A stretch of DNA of 64,000 nucleotides from Cupriavidus basilensis (GCF_008801925.2 NZ_CP062803.1:1798001-1862000); one strand, 5' to 3'. Shown: positions 32,455 to 41,876, counted from the first letter of the stretch. The notes: generated by a model from the sequence alone, not told the origin. Program-made: numbers and translations.

Positions 32455-34017
32455 ATGGATCAGCATTTCACCGCGCAGCTCGAAGCCGCCCAGCGCCACT
32501 TCGACGCTGGCCAGCTCGACGCGGCAGCGCAATGGCTTCAGGAAGTCATCGACGCGGACCCGCATCACGGCGATGCCCTGGAGGGGCTCGCCTACATCGC
32601 CGCGCGCAAGCAAAGCCCCGCGGCAGCCGCCGGATACTTCGACCGCGCCCTGACTGTCCTCCCGGCCCAGGCGGAGCGCTGCCATGCCGCCGGCCTGGTG
32701 CACCAGGCCGCGGGCAACCATGCGCGCGCCGTTGCCCTGCTGGAGCAGGCCATCGGGCTGGCCCCGCGCCAACTGCCGTCCCTGCACGCGGCGGCGATGT
32801 CGCTGTCAGCGCTGGGCGAGCACGGGCGCGCGCTGGAAATGCTCAAGCGTGCCGCCGCCCTCAGCCCGGGCTCCTGGGAGATCCACTACAACATGGGCCG
32901 TGCCCTGGGCCTGCTGGACCAGTACGATGCCGAGATGGCGGCGTACCGGCGCGCGATCGAGCTCAAGCCTGATTGCGCCGACGCCTACACCAACCTCGGT
33001 GTCGCGCTGGGCGAGTCGCATCGCTTCGAGGAAGCGCTGCGCATGTTCAAGAAGGCCATACAGATCGCCCCGAACAATCCCGGCGCGCGCGCCAACCGGG
33101 CCGGCACCAACCTGCTGCTGGGCGAGTTCGAGCACGGGTGGCGCGAATACGAGTGCCGCTGGCAAATCGGGATCCAGCGGCCGCACGGCCTTGGGGATAG
33201 CCTCTGGCTCGGCGCGCCGCCGCTTGCCGGCAAGACGCTGCTGCTGCATTGCGAGCAAGGCTTTGGCGACACGCTGCAGTTCGTGCGCTACATCCCGTTG
33301 CTGGTGGACATCGGCGCGCGGATCGTGCTGCGCGTGCAGGAACCCCTGCGTGCCTTGCTGGCGGATTTCCCAGGGGTCAGCGCGGTGATCGGCCAGAGCG
33401 AGGCGGTGCCGGCGTTCGATTATCACTGCCCCTTGCTGAGCCTGCCGTACGCACTCTGGAAGGTGAGCACCGCCATCCCCGCGGCCACGCCGTACCTGCA
33501 CGCCGATGCCGCGCGCCGCGCCAGGTGGGCAGCCTGGCTCGGCGAGGACGCGCGCCGTCCGCGTGTCGGCGTGGTGTGGAGCGGCAGCCCCACGCACCTC
33601 AACGACCGCAAGCGGTCGATACCCCTGCGCGACCTGGCCCCGTTGTTCGAGGCCGATGCCACGTTCGTCTCGCTGCAGAAGGACGTCAGGGCATCCGATC
33701 TCGACGCCTTGCGCGCGCTACCCGCGATGCGCGATCCGTCGGCGCAGCTGGAAACGTTCTGGGATACCGCCGCCCTGATCGCCGAGCTCGACCTGGTGAT
33801 CTGCGTCGACACGGCGATTGCGCACCTGGCCGGCGCACTTGGCAAGCCGGTGTGGATCCTGGTGCCGTTCACCCCGGACTGGCGCTGGCAGCTTGCCCGC
33901 ACGGACAGCCCCTGGTATCCGACCGCGCGGCTGTTCCGCCAGCCGGCCAGGGACGACTGGCGCACGGCCATCATGGCGGTGAGTACGGCGCTCCGGGACT
34001 TCACGGGCACGATCTGA
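32455..34017 (+). CDS. TPR-repeat protein with C-terminal glycosyltransferase-9-like domain
   Basis: 520 residues. Residues ~1-230 are tandem tetratricopeptide repeats (for example LEGLAYIAARKQSPAAAAGYF and AYTNLGVALGESHRFEEALRMFKKAI). From ~255 the sequence becomes a heptosyltransferase-like (GT9) fold with LLHCEQGFGDTLQFVRYIP, VGVVWSGSPTHLNDRKRS and DLVICVDTAIAHLAGALGKPVWILV, the donor-binding end. Such proteins are common in Burkholderiales; the acceptor is unknown. The start has AAGGGG upstream. It stands alone, divergent from ptxS. Confidence 0.87.
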   Translation: MDQHFTAQLEAAQRHFDAGQLDAAAQWLQEVIDADPHHGDALEGLAYIAARKQSPAAAAGYFDRALTVLPAQAERCHAAGLVHQAAGNHARAVALLEQAIGLAPRQLPSLHAAAMSLSALGEHGRALEMLKRAAALSPGSWEIHYNMGRALGLLDQYDAEMAAYRRAIELKPDCADAYTNLGVALGESHRFEEALRMFKKAIQIAPNNPGARANRAGTNLLLGEFEHGWREYECRWQIGIQRPHGLGDSLWLGAPPLAGKTLLLHCEQGFGDTLQFVRYIPLLVDIGARIVLRVQEPLRALLADFPGVSAVIGQSEAVPAFDYHCPLLSLPYALWKVSTAIPAATPYLHADAARRARWAAWLGEDARRPRVGVVWSGSPTHLNDRKRSIPLRDLAPLFEADATFVSLQKDVRASDLDALRALPAMRDPSAQLETFWDTAALIAELDLVICVDTAIAHLAGALGKPVWILVPFTPDWRWQLARTDSPWYPTARLFRQPARDDWRTAIMAVSTALRDFTGTI

Positions 34018-34051
34018 TGATCTGATTCTTTGTCAAACGGAGTGAGGCAAC

Positions 34052-35065
34052 ATGGGCTATGGAAGGGCATCGCTGGATATGCGCCTTGCGCATCTGCTGG
34101 CCGACAAATCCGTTACCGGCGCCTGCCTGGCGCACGTGCGCGAGGACTCGGTCGAGGTGGCCGCCGCCGGCGTGAGGAACCACGACACCGCCGAACCGGT
34201 GGATGCCAGCACTGTGTTCTGCGCGGCATCGCTCACCAAGCCGATCGTCTCGTACGCCTTGCTGCAGCTTGTCGACGCCGGTGTGCTGGATCTTGACGAG
34301 CCGCTGTCGCGCCCGGCCCAGCCGATCGTGCCGGACGATGCGGCCTCGGCGCGCATCACCATGCGCCACGTGCTCACGCATACCTGTGGCCTGCAGAACC
34401 TGCGCGACAAGAATCCGCTGCGGCTGCACTTTCCGCCTGGCGCGTGGTTCAGCTACTCCAGCCTGGGGTTCACGTTTCTGCAGTCCGCCGTCGAGGCAAA
34501 AACAGGGGAAACCCTGGAAGCGATCCTGCGGCGCCTGGTGTTCGAGCCGCTCGGGATGCGCTCATCGAGCCTGGAGTGGCAGGATCGGTTCCTCGCCAAT
34601 GCGGCCAACCCGCATGAGGCGGCGCAGCGGCTCGACGTGCATCGCCCGCCCGCGGCGAGCGCCTCCTATTCGCTGCAGACCACGGCCGGCGACTACGGCG
34701 CCTTTGTTGCCGCCGTGCTTCGGGGCGACGGGCTGAGTGCCTCGACCTGGCAACAATGGCTGACGGCAGCCGTCATGGTGCCAAAAGGAGAAATCGTCTA
34801 CCTCGATGGCGCGCCGGCTGCCACGGAGCCGGACATCGGCTGGGGGCTGGGGTGGGGTGTCGAGCCCAGCCGGGGCACGTTTTTCCAGTGGGGCAAGATG
34901 CAAGGCGTGAGGGCATTCGTGATGGGCAGCACCGAGCAGCGCGCGGGCGTCGTGCTGCTCACCAACAGCAACACCGGCTTGCGGCTGATGGAGGACGCCG
35001 CCCGCGCGGCGCTGCCCGGTGAACACCCTGCGATTCGTTGGCTGGCGCAAGGGGTCAGCGAGTAG
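34052..35065 (+). CDS. Serine hydrolase of the beta-lactamase / class C family
   Basis: 337 residues. The SxxK motif is SLTK in FCAASLTKPIVSYALLQL (about residues 49-66), and YSS in GAWFSYSSLGFTFLQ is the YxN/YxS position. It has no signal peptide, so it is probably cytoplasmic and more likely an esterase or peptidase-like enzyme than a beta-lactamase. GGAG lies 7-8 bases before the ATG. Its last 11 bases overlap the end of the convergent sterol-desaturase gene. Confidence 0.87.
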   Translation: MGYGRASLDMRLAHLLADKSVTGACLAHVREDSVEVAAAGVRNHDTAEPVDASTVFCAASLTKPIVSYALLQLVDAGVLDLDEPLSRPAQPIVPDDAASARITMRHVLTHTCGLQNLRDKNPLRLHFPPGAWFSYSSLGFTFLQSAVEAKTGETLEAILRRLVFEPLGMRSSSLEWQDRFLANAANPHEAAQRLDVHRPPAASASYSLQTTAGDYGAFVAAVLRGDGLSASTWQQWLTAAVMVPKGEIVYLDGAPAATEPDIGWGLGWGVEPSRGTFFQWGKMQGVRAFVMGSTEQRAGVVLLTNSNTGLRLMEDAARAALPGEHPAIRWLAQGVSE

Positions 35066-35975
35066 ACGCGGGCCGTGGCGCGGCGCAGTGGCGCTGGCGC
35101 AGGTTCTCCGTGGTCTCGCCAGTGCCGTCCGCGCGCCAGCCGGGCGGCAGCATCACGTAACGGATGGCGGTCCATGCATTGCCGGCCGACGCGATATCCC
35201 GCGCCAGGCTGACCCAGTGCTCGAACTGATTGACGAGGGGGTTGCGCGTATGCGTCGGCGTTACCAGGCCGTAACGGCACGGTTCGTCGGCGCGTTCCTC
35301 GACGTAGGTGCCGAACAGGCGATCGAACACGATCAGCACGCCGCCGTAGTTGGCATCCAGGTAATCGGCATTCGACGCGTGGTGCACGCGATGCGCCGAC
35401 GGCGTGTTGAACACGTATTCGAGCCAGCCGAGCTTGGGCATCCACGTGTTGTGCAGCCAGAACTGATACAGCAGGTTGAACATCAGCGTGGCGAGCACGA
35501 CCTCAGGGCGCACGCCAAGCCAGACGAGCGGCGCGAAGAACATCGCCGAGCCGCTCAGCTTGCTGGTCCAGCCAAGCCGGTAGGCCGACGACAGCGTCAA
35601 CTGGTTCGGCGAGTGATGGACCGCATGCGTGGCCCAGAAAAAGCGGATGCGGTGCGACGCGCGGTGATACCAGTAGTAGCAGAACTCCTGGCCGACAAAC
35701 AGCAGCAGCGCCATCAGCGCGCTGTTGATCGTGACGGTAAAGAGGCGATGATCCCAGGCGAAGGCGAAGATCGGCGTTGCCAGCGAGAGCGGCAGCAGCG
35801 CGAACAGCTTGCCGCCGGCCAGGTCGGCCAGCGACAGCCATGTTTCATTCCAGTCGAATGGCGCGGCGCTGTGGCGCAGCTTTCGGGCCAGCACGAACGC
35901 CTCGACGAGCGAGACGGCGACGATGAACGACGTGGCTAACGCGAGATAGAGCGCGATGTTTCCAGTGGTGTGCAT
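35055..35975 (-). CDS. Sterol desaturase / fatty acid hydroxylase family membrane protein
   Basis: 306 residues with four to five hydrophobic segments. The histidine clusters of the diiron hydroxylase superfamily are visible: YYWYHRASHRIRFFWATHAVHHSPNQ (HxxxH and HxxHH) and HRVHHASN with a downstream partner. These enzymes hydroxylate or desaturate lipids or sterol-like compounds using O2. A membrane location is expected. The start at 35975 has no clear ribosome binding site. It overlaps the 3' end of the serine hydrolase gene by 11 bases, convergently. Confidence 0.87.
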   Translation of the reverse strand: MHTTGNIALYLALATSFIVAVSLVEAFVLARKLRHSAAPFDWNETWLSLADLAGGKLFALLPLSLATPIFAFAWDHRLFTVTINSALMALLLFVGQEFCYYWYHRASHRIRFFWATHAVHHSPNQLTLSSAYRLGWTSKLSGSAMFFAPLVWLGVRPEVVLATLMFNLLYQFWLHNTWMPKLGWLEYVFNTPSAHRVHHASNADYLDANYGGVLIVFDRLFGTYVEERADEPCRYGLVTPTHTRNPLVNQFEHWVSLARDIASAGNAWTAIRYVMLPPGWRADGTGETTENLRQRHCAAPRPASTR

Positions 35976-36239
35976 GATGGGCGCGGAACAGGTTGGGGTG
36001 GGACGCGTCGTCTGCGGCAGTGACCGCCGTCGCGTCGGGTGAGGCCACTGTAGTGGGCGGCCGCCGCCGGAACCAGTCGGAAACTATGTCGCCCGATGTC
36101 AGCCGATCCGCCTGCCCGGCCGGTGTAACACCGCGACATGTTTTCCAGGGCGAATGTTTCGCCCCCTCGTCCTATAGTTCGACCCGTTGCCAGGCCGCAG
36201 TGCGTGACCTGACCCGAAACCGAACCCGAAGGACATCTC

Positions 36240-37196
36240 ATGAAACGCCATCACCTTGTCACAGCGGCCGCCTCGCTGATCCTCCTCGCCAGCACCCCGG
36301 CCTTCGCCGGCTGGTCGGGCCACGGCACGGCCTACACGCCGCACGGCGTCTATAACGGCGCGCATGCCGGTTCCTGCGCAGGCGCAAGCTGTTCACACGC
36401 CGGTGGCGTCGCCGGTCCCTACGGCGGGATCGCGACCAATACCGGCACGGTGACCCGTACCGCGCCGGGACAGTTCTCCAACTCGGGCACGGCGACCGGG
36501 CCCAACGGCCGCTCGGTACAGCACGCTGGCGACACCAGTTGTGCCGGCGGCACCTGCTCGCACACGGGCAACCTCACCGGGCCAAACGGCCAGACTGCCT
36601 CCACGGCGGGCAGCGTGACGCGTGATGCGCCAGGCCAGTATTCGTCGTCGGGCACGATCACCGACTCGAACGGCAACACGGTCAGCCACGCGGCATCGAC
36701 CACTTGCGCCGGCGCGACGTGCGCCCGCTCGGGCACGGTGACCGGCGCGGATGGCGGCACCGTCACCCACTCGGGCACCGCGACGCGCGTGGCGCCGGGT
36801 GTCGTGACGACGGGCGGCGGCACGACGGTGGTGCATGGCGGCACGGTCACGACCGCAGGCACCGTCACGACCGGCGCCACGGTGACCACCGTGGGCGCCA
36901 CCGTGGCGGTTGGCACCGCGCCGGTGGTCGTCACGCCCGCGCCAGTGGCCTATGTGCCGCCGCCTCCGGTGGCCTATGTGCAGCCCACGCCGGTCTACCT
37001 GCCGCCCGCGCAGCCCCCGAAGGCGGTCTACGTCGCCCCGCCGGCGCCCAAGGTGGTGGTGGTCGCGCCGCCGCCCCCGCCGCGGGTTGTGTATATGGCG
37101 CCGCGTGCCGTCTACGTGGCACGGGCGCCGCGCGCGGCGGTCATGGTGCCCGGACACTGGGTCGGCCGCGTCTGGGTGCCTGCACACTGGGCCTGA
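36240..37196 (+). CDS. Secreted Thr/Gly-rich repeat protein with CAGxxC units and Pro-rich tail
   Basis: 318 residues. A clear signal peptide (SLILLASTPAFAG) is followed by three units of ~50 residues, each opening with CAGASC, CAGGTC or CAGATC and containing TVTR/SVTR-APG and GTxTGxNG segments. After about 190 comes a Thr/Val-rich linker, then a Pro/Val/Tyr-rich region (VAYVPPPPVAYVQPTP) and a C-terminal VPGHWVGRVWVPAHW motif seen in small Burkholderiales exported proteins. The paired cysteines could form disulfides or bind a metal. Function unknown. AAGGA precedes the ATG. Confidence 0.8.
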   Translation: MKRHHLVTAAASLILLASTPAFAGWSGHGTAYTPHGVYNGAHAGSCAGASCSHAGGVAGPYGGIATNTGTVTRTAPGQFSNSGTATGPNGRSVQHAGDTSCAGGTCSHTGNLTGPNGQTASTAGSVTRDAPGQYSSSGTITDSNGNTVSHAASTTCAGATCARSGTVTGADGGTVTHSGTATRVAPGVVTTGGGTTVVHGGTVTTAGTVTTGATVTTVGATVAVGTAPVVVTPAPVAYVPPPPVAYVQPTPVYLPPAQPPKAVYVAPPAPKVVVVAPPPPPRVVYMAPRAVYVARAPRAAVMVPGHWVGRVWVPAHWA

Positions 37197-37285
37197 CGGC
37201 CATCCGCCCTATCTGATTGCTCGGGATCGATGCGGATCGATTACCCCCGCCGGCATGGAATGTCGGCTACACCACGGAGAACACC

Positions 37286-37579
37286 ATGAAGCAGATGATC
37301 GCGGTTTTGATTTTGTGTATTGTTTCTGCAGGCGCATCCGCGCAGAGCGTCGCGCCACCAGCGGCCGGCAGTGCGCGGGTGGAGCGTGCGATGCAGCAAT
37401 TGCAGATGCGCTTCGCCAATGCCAACACCACGCGTGACGGCAAGCTGACCCGGGAGCAAGCGGCGGCGGGCATGCCGATGGTCGCCAGCCATTTCGACGA
37501 GATCGACACGCAGCAGGCCGGATACGTCACGTTGGCGCAGATCGAGGGGTTCATGAGACAGAAGGCAATGGCCCGCTGA
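37286..37579 (+). CDS. Small exported EF-hand-like protein
   Basis: 97 residues with a signal peptide (AVLILCIVSAGASAQ). The body has two EF-hand-like helices and loops: ANTTRDGKLTREQAAAG and DEIDTQQAGYVTLAQIEGF. The first loop keeps D-G in the middle but lacks the first acidic ligand, and the second is degenerate, so calcium binding is doubtful. CGGAGA precedes the ATG at 37286. It is 89 bases after the Cys-repeat protein gene and 56 bases before the two-component genes. Confidence 0.72.
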   Translation: MKQMIAVLILCIVSAGASAQSVAPPAAGSARVERAMQQLQMRFANANTTRDGKLTREQAAAGMPMVASHFDEIDTQQAGYVTLAQIEGFMRQKAMAR

Positions 37580-37635
37580 TCACCACGGATCACCGCGGAT
37601 CTCAGGGGATTCGCGGTCCTTGCCGGAGACGCGCC

Positions 37636-38349
37636 ATGGAGCAGGTGAACAGGATTATCGTGCTCGATGATGAGGCCGAGCTGCGCAACATGCTGCAACG
37701 GTTCCTGACCGGGCACGGCTTCCAGGTGCGCGCGGTTGCCGATGGCAAGCGGCTTGACCGCTACCTGCAGCGCGAGCCGTACGACCTGCTCGTGCTGGAC
37801 CTGATGATGGAACCGGAAGATGGCCTGGCCATTTGCCGCCGGCTGCGCGCCGAAGGGCAGACGCTGCCCATCCTGATGCTGACCGCCAAGGGCGATCCGG
37901 TCGACAGGGTGGTGGGGCTGGAGACCGGCGCCGACGACTATCTTGCCAAGCCATTCCTCCCGGACGAACTGGTGGCACGGATCCGCGCGCTGCTGCGCCG
38001 GCAGAAGATGGCGGCTGGAGATCCGACCGTGACTTCGCAGACCTTGCGCTTCGGCGATTTCGCCTTCGATGTCGGCAAGCAGACGCTGGAGCGCGGCGGC
38101 GAGCCGGTCGAAGTGCACTCCGCGCAGATGCTGCTGCTGCACGCGCTAGGGTCGTCGCCAAACCGCCCGGTGAGCCGCGAGAACCTGCTGGCGCGCGCCC
38201 GCGGCCGCGACCATGACGCCCTTGACCGCAGCATCGATGTACAGATCCTGCGGCTGCGCCAGATCGTCGAAGACGATCCGTCCAAGCCGCGCTTCATCAA
38301 GACCGTGTGGGGCGTCGGCTACATGCTGGTCGCTGGCGTCGGGCCGTGA
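37636..38349 (+). CDS. OmpR-family response regulator
   Basis: 237 residues. The receiver domain (IIVLDDEAELRNML, LLVLDLMMEPEDGL with phospho-acceptor Asp ~55, MLTAKG, DDYLAKPF) is followed by a winged-helix DNA-binding domain (NRPVSRENLLARARGRDHDALDRSIDVQI, KTVWGVGYML). It should respond to the kinase encoded by the overlapping next gene. A GGAGACG ribosome binding site precedes its ATG. Targets unknown; the neighbouring exported proteins are candidates. Confidence 0.92.
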   Translation: MEQVNRIIVLDDEAELRNMLQRFLTGHGFQVRAVADGKRLDRYLQREPYDLLVLDLMMEPEDGLAICRRLRAEGQTLPILMLTAKGDPVDRVVGLETGADDYLAKPFLPDELVARIRALLRRQKMAAGDPTVTSQTLRFGDFAFDVGKQTLERGGEPVEVHSAQMLLLHALGSSPNRPVSRENLLARARGRDHDALDRSIDVQILRLRQIVEDDPSKPRFIKTVWGVGYMLVAGVGP

Positions 38350-39740
38350 TGCGGCTCGCGTTGCCCCGCTCGCTGCTCGCGCGCAACATCGCCCTGCTGG
38401 TGGCGCTCGTGGCGCTGACCCAGGTCAGCGCGCTCACCGTGTTGCTGCATTTCGTGCAGCGCCCGCACATCGAGCGTGCGGCGATCATCTTTTCGGATTA
38501 CGTGAAGACGCTCGACCGCGTCTTTGCCGCCATGCCACCCGAACAGGGCCGCGCGGCGGCCGCACGGCTCGGGGCGCGGGCGCAGCCGCCGGAGCAAGGC
38601 GCAGAGGCGCCGCATGCCAGTCCGCTCCACATCTTTCGTACCTACCAGCGCGATGTTTTCATGGAGGCATTGCAGCGCTACCTGCCGCCGGACATGGCGG
38701 TGCGATGGCAGACGGGGAAAGGCGAGAGGGAGGGGGAAGGGGAGCAACTCTGGATTCGCGTACACGTGGGCGGCGCGCCCCAATGGATCGCCTTGCCGAT
38801 GACCGAAGACGCGCAGGCGAGCGGCGTCACCACCGCACTGGCGCTGTCGGCGGCCTTCGCCTTGCTTGCGGCGCTCACGGGCTACCTGATCCAGCTGCAC
38901 ATCAACCGTCCGCTGCAGGATCTGGCGCGCGCGGCACGCCACGTCAGCGCCGGCGAAGCCCCCGTGCCTCTGCCCACCAGCGGGCCGACGGAAATCGCCC
39001 AGGTGAGCAGCGCATTCAACCAGATGACGCAGGCATTGCAGCAGGCGGAGGCGACGCGCGCGCTGATGCTGGCCGGCGTGTCGCACGATATCCGCACGCC
39101 GCTCACCAAGCTGCGCCTGGCGATGGCCATGGCGATGCCGCGCGGCGCCGCCGATCAGTTCGTGGCATCGGCGGAGGGCTATCTCGATCAGATCGACACG
39201 ATCCTCCAGCAGTTCATGGACTACGCGGGCAGTGGCGAGCGCGAGGTGCCGCAGCCTGGCGACCTCAATGCGCTCGTTAGCCAGCTCGCCGCGGATTATG
39301 CCGGGCTTGGGCACGAGTTCGCGCTTTCGCTCGGCAGCGTGCCGGCGCTTTCGTTCCGGCCGGTGAGCCTGATGCGGCTGCTGATGAACCTGATGCACAA
39401 CGCGGTCGTCTACGGACGCACCGGCTTGCTCGTGCGCACCTGGGCCGAGGGCGATATGGCCTATGCCGCCGTGTGCGACCGGGGCAGCGGCATCAGTGCG
39501 CAGGAGCTGGAGCAGCTCAAGGCGCCCTTTAGCCGTGGCAGCAACGCGCGCGGCCATTCGGGCGGCACCGGCCTGGGCCTGGCGATCGTGGAGCGCATTG
39601 CGCGCCTGCACGGCGGCTCCTTGCAGTTCCGCGCCCGCGAGGGCGGGGGGCTGGAAGCCGTGGTGGCGTTGCCGCTGCACCGGCCACCGGCCTCAGGCGA
39701 AGCCGCGCATTCCGTACGCACGGGCCCGGCGCAAGCATGA
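38349..39740 (+). CDS. EnvZ-like sensor histidine kinase
   Basis: 463 residues. Two membrane segments (about 12-34 and 160-180) bracket a periplasmic sensor of ~120 residues. HAMP follows (INRPLQDLARAARHVSAGE), then the H-box GVSHDIRTPLTKLRLAM with His ~246, N-box LLMNLMHNAVVYG and G-box GGTGLGLAIVERIARLHGG. The ATG overlaps the response-regulator stop by one base (TGATG). Signal unknown. Confidence 0.92.
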   Translation: MRLALPRSLLARNIALLVALVALTQVSALTVLLHFVQRPHIERAAIIFSDYVKTLDRVFAAMPPEQGRAAAARLGARAQPPEQGAEAPHASPLHIFRTYQRDVFMEALQRYLPPDMAVRWQTGKGEREGEGEQLWIRVHVGGAPQWIALPMTEDAQASGVTTALALSAAFALLAALTGYLIQLHINRPLQDLARAARHVSAGEAPVPLPTSGPTEIAQVSSAFNQMTQALQQAEATRALMLAGVSHDIRTPLTKLRLAMAMAMPRGAADQFVASAEGYLDQIDTILQQFMDYAGSGEREVPQPGDLNALVSQLAADYAGLGHEFALSLGSVPALSFRPVSLMRLLMNLMHNAVVYGRTGLLVRTWAEGDMAYAAVCDRGSGISAQELEQLKAPFSRGSNARGHSGGTGLGLAIVERIARLHGGSLQFRAREGGGLEAVVALPLHRPPASGEAAHSVRTGPAQA

Positions 39741-39902
39741 CATCGCGCGACATATTTCCTGCATGGCGCGCGCAGCCGGTTCCTCCCATACTTGCGTCTG
39801 CGGGTTGCGGCTCACACCGATAGCAGATGAGCCGCACGCAAGCAGGCGTGATCTCCGATGGCTTCTGATCCTGTGGATCGAATGATTGTCGGTGACATCT
39901 TC

Positions 39903-39957
39903 TCGGCAATTTTTCGGCAATTTCGGCAATCGGCAGCAATTGGCAGCAATTGGCAGC
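39903..39957. repeat. Short tandem repeats upstream of DUF4410 lipoprotein
   Basis: TCGGCAAT occurs three times (39903-39910, 39914-39921, 39923-39930), followed by two to three 10-base units of GGCAGCAATT (39932-39957). The array is AT-richer than its surroundings and lies 27 bases before the lipoprotein start, in its probable promoter or leader. Confidence 0.7.
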
Positions 39958-39983
39958 TCGATGGAGCCGATGACAGGAACAAC

Positions 39984-40751
39984 ATGCGGAATTCATACTC
40001 ACTCATCAAGCACAACGCCACGCGTCTAGCGATGACGGCATTGGCGGCAGGATCGCTCTTGATGGCGGGCTGCGCCTGGGGCGTCACCGGCGTGACCCAG
40101 GCCAGCGCCATGCCGCAGGCACAGGTGCAGGCGGACATCATCTATGTGCAAGCCTTCGATGCCAGCCCGGATCAGGTGAAACTCGACAGCGGCATGGCTC
40201 AGAAACTCAAGACGATGGCCGCCGGCGGTTCCGCCGCCAGCGAGCAGAGCCAGGCGGCGCGCGAAGCCAGCGAGCAGGTGTCCAATGAAATCGTGCGCCA
40301 GCTGCAGTCCCAGGGACTGCACGCGGTACGCGCGGACGGCCCCGCGCCCGCGCACAGCAATGCGCTGATCGTCGCGGGAAGCATCCAGAAGATCGACGAG
40401 GGCAAGCGTCGGCGCCGCTTGCTGATCGGCCTTGGCGCAGGCAAGAGCGAGGTCGGCGCGTCGGTCCAGATCCTGTACAAGCCGGCGGACGGTGCGCCCA
40501 TGCCGCTGCAGAGCTTCGCGGCCGAGGCCAACAGCGGCCACATGCCGGGCGTGGCGGAAACCGCCGGCGTCGGTGCCGCCGCCGGCCATCTCGCGATGTC
40601 CGCCGCGGCCGGCGCGGGCGTGCATGGCGTGTCCGAAGTCAAGCGCGACAGTATCTCCGCGGATGCCAGGCGCCTGGGCGATTCGATCGCGAAACAGGTC
40701 GTGGCGGCGAATGCGGCAAACGGGTGGATGTCGGCGGCGCCGGTGGAGTGA
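39984..40751 (+). CDS. DUF4410 family lipoprotein
   Basis: 255 residues. A lipoprotein signal ends in LLMAGC. The body has the DUF4410 pattern: DIIYVQAFDASPDQV, a central NALIVAGSIQKIDEGKRRRRLLIGLGAGKSEVGASVQI and a Gly/Ala-rich helix pair near the C-terminus. The conserved GxGAGKSxV stretch is a family feature and should not be mistaken for a Walker A ATP-binding motif. The ATG at 39984 has AGGA upstream. Single gene. Function unknown. Confidence 0.82.
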   Translation: MRNSYSLIKHNATRLAMTALAAGSLLMAGCAWGVTGVTQASAMPQAQVQADIIYVQAFDASPDQVKLDSGMAQKLKTMAAGGSAASEQSQAAREASEQVSNEIVRQLQSQGLHAVRADGPAPAHSNALIVAGSIQKIDEGKRRRRLLIGLGAGKSEVGASVQILYKPADGAPMPLQSFAAEANSGHMPGVAETAGVGAAAGHLAMSAAAGAGVHGVSEVKRDSISADARRLGDSIAKQVVAANAANGWMSAAPVE

Positions 40752-40805
40752 CGGGGCAAGAAGGGGCAAGAGGGGCGGGGGGGGGGCAGTGTCCCGAACG
40801 GATTC

Positions 40806-41876
40806 CTACCTGAATCCCGCCGCGCGCCAGGGTGCATGGCGCTGCAGCCTTGCCTGTTCGCGCTGTAGCAGCGCGGCATAGCTGTGCAATTCCTGCGGCG
40901 CGATGTCGTAGGCGCGGCGAAAGGCGCGCGTAAAGCTCGATGCATTGTTGAAGCCGAGCCCTGAGGCAATGTCTTGCACCGCCATGTCGGGAAACCGCAC
41001 CAGTTCATCGGCCGCTGCCCGCAGCCTGCGGCTGCGGATATAGGCGGCCAGGCCACCTTCATGCATGAACAGGCGGTACACGCTGGCGCGTGACAGATGC
41101 AGCGATTGCAGCACGCTGTCAGGGGTCAGGTCGGGGTCATGCAGATTGGCCTCGACATAGCGCCGCACCTGTCCGTACACCGCCGCCCGCACCGCAGCGC
41201 GGGCGTTGCCGGAGAGCCCCGCGTGCCGGCTGAACGCAGCGGCCAGCAGTTCGACCGCGGTGCGAAATGCCCGCTCGGCTTCCTCTTTGCACAGGCCTAC
41301 GATTTGCCGATTCAGTGCTACCAGATGCGAGATCAGCACCCGCATCAGCGGGGTGGTGGCCTCAACCAGGCGGCCATGCAGCGAGGCGGCGTCGGGGAAG
41401 GCCATTTCCACCAAGGCGCGTGGCACGAAAAACAGCAGCATGCGGCCATGAAAACTCCGGATGGTGCATGGCTGGTCCATGTCCAGCGCAAGGATGCTTG
41501 GCACGCCGGGCCGCCGCGGCGCGTCTGGCCCGGGCTTGCCGCCCAGGAACTGGGCTGGCATGCCTTCCAGGAACACGCTGAAGGTGATGTCGCGAATGTT
41601 CTCGGTCGACACGCGCCCCAACGAGCGCTCGGCCAGATTGGGACCGGTGCGGATGTCGAAGAAGCTCAGATCGTCGATGGAGTAGCGAGACAGCGAGGCT
41701 TCGAACGTCTGCTCGCCTTGCGCCGTGGCAGGCCGGATATCATAGACCGGACTCATCCGCTCCTGCCAGGCCAGCAAGCTCTGGCGGGCGTCGCCTTGCA
41801 CGCTGAAACTGCTGTGCGCGATGCCGGGCGCGAGCGTGGGCGGCTCTGGGGGCAACAACAACCGGCTTAGTGGCAT
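40806..41876 (-). CDS. AraC-family transcriptional regulator
   Basis: 356 residues. An N-terminal AraC-binding-like domain (SLSRYSIDDLSFFDIRTGP, VFLEGMPAQFLGG) is followed by the two-HTH AraC DNA-binding domain (LHLSRASVYRLFMHEGGLAAYIRSRRLRAAADEL, then DIASGLGFNNASSFTRAFRRAYDIAP). The start is an ATG at 41876; a TTG four codons earlier is also possible and neither has a strong ribosome binding site. No obvious target is adjacent. Confidence 0.87.
   Translation of the reverse strand: MPLSRLLLPPEPPTLAPGIAHSSFSVQGDARQSLLAWQERMSPVYDIRPATAQGEQTFEASLSRYSIDDLSFFDIRTGPNLAERSLGRVSTENIRDITFSVFLEGMPAQFLGGKPGPDAPRRPGVPSILALDMDQPCTIRSFHGRMLLFFVPRALVEMAFPDAASLHGRLVEATTPLMRVLISHLVALNRQIVGLCKEEAERAFRTAVELLAAAFSRHAGLSGNARAAVRAAVYGQVRRYVEANLHDPDLTPDSVLQSLHLSRASVYRLFMHEGGLAAYIRSRRLRAAADELVRFPDMAVQDIASGLGFNNASSFTRAFRRAYDIAPQELHSYAALLQREQARLQRHAPWRAAGFR

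Noticed and set aside
34052..35065. Antibiotic-resistance beta-lactamase
   Set aside because: The class C-like fold is present but there is no signal peptide, so periplasmic drug hydrolysis is unlikely; called a serine hydrolase.
38319..39680. 453-codon minus-strand frame opposite the sensor kinase
   Set aside because: Antisense of a complete histidine kinase; composition is His/Arg-rich with no motif.
40428..40450. Possible Walker A motif (GLGAGKS) in the DUF4410 lipoprotein
   Set aside because: The protein is an exported lipoprotein without Walker B; the stretch is a DUF4410 family feature.
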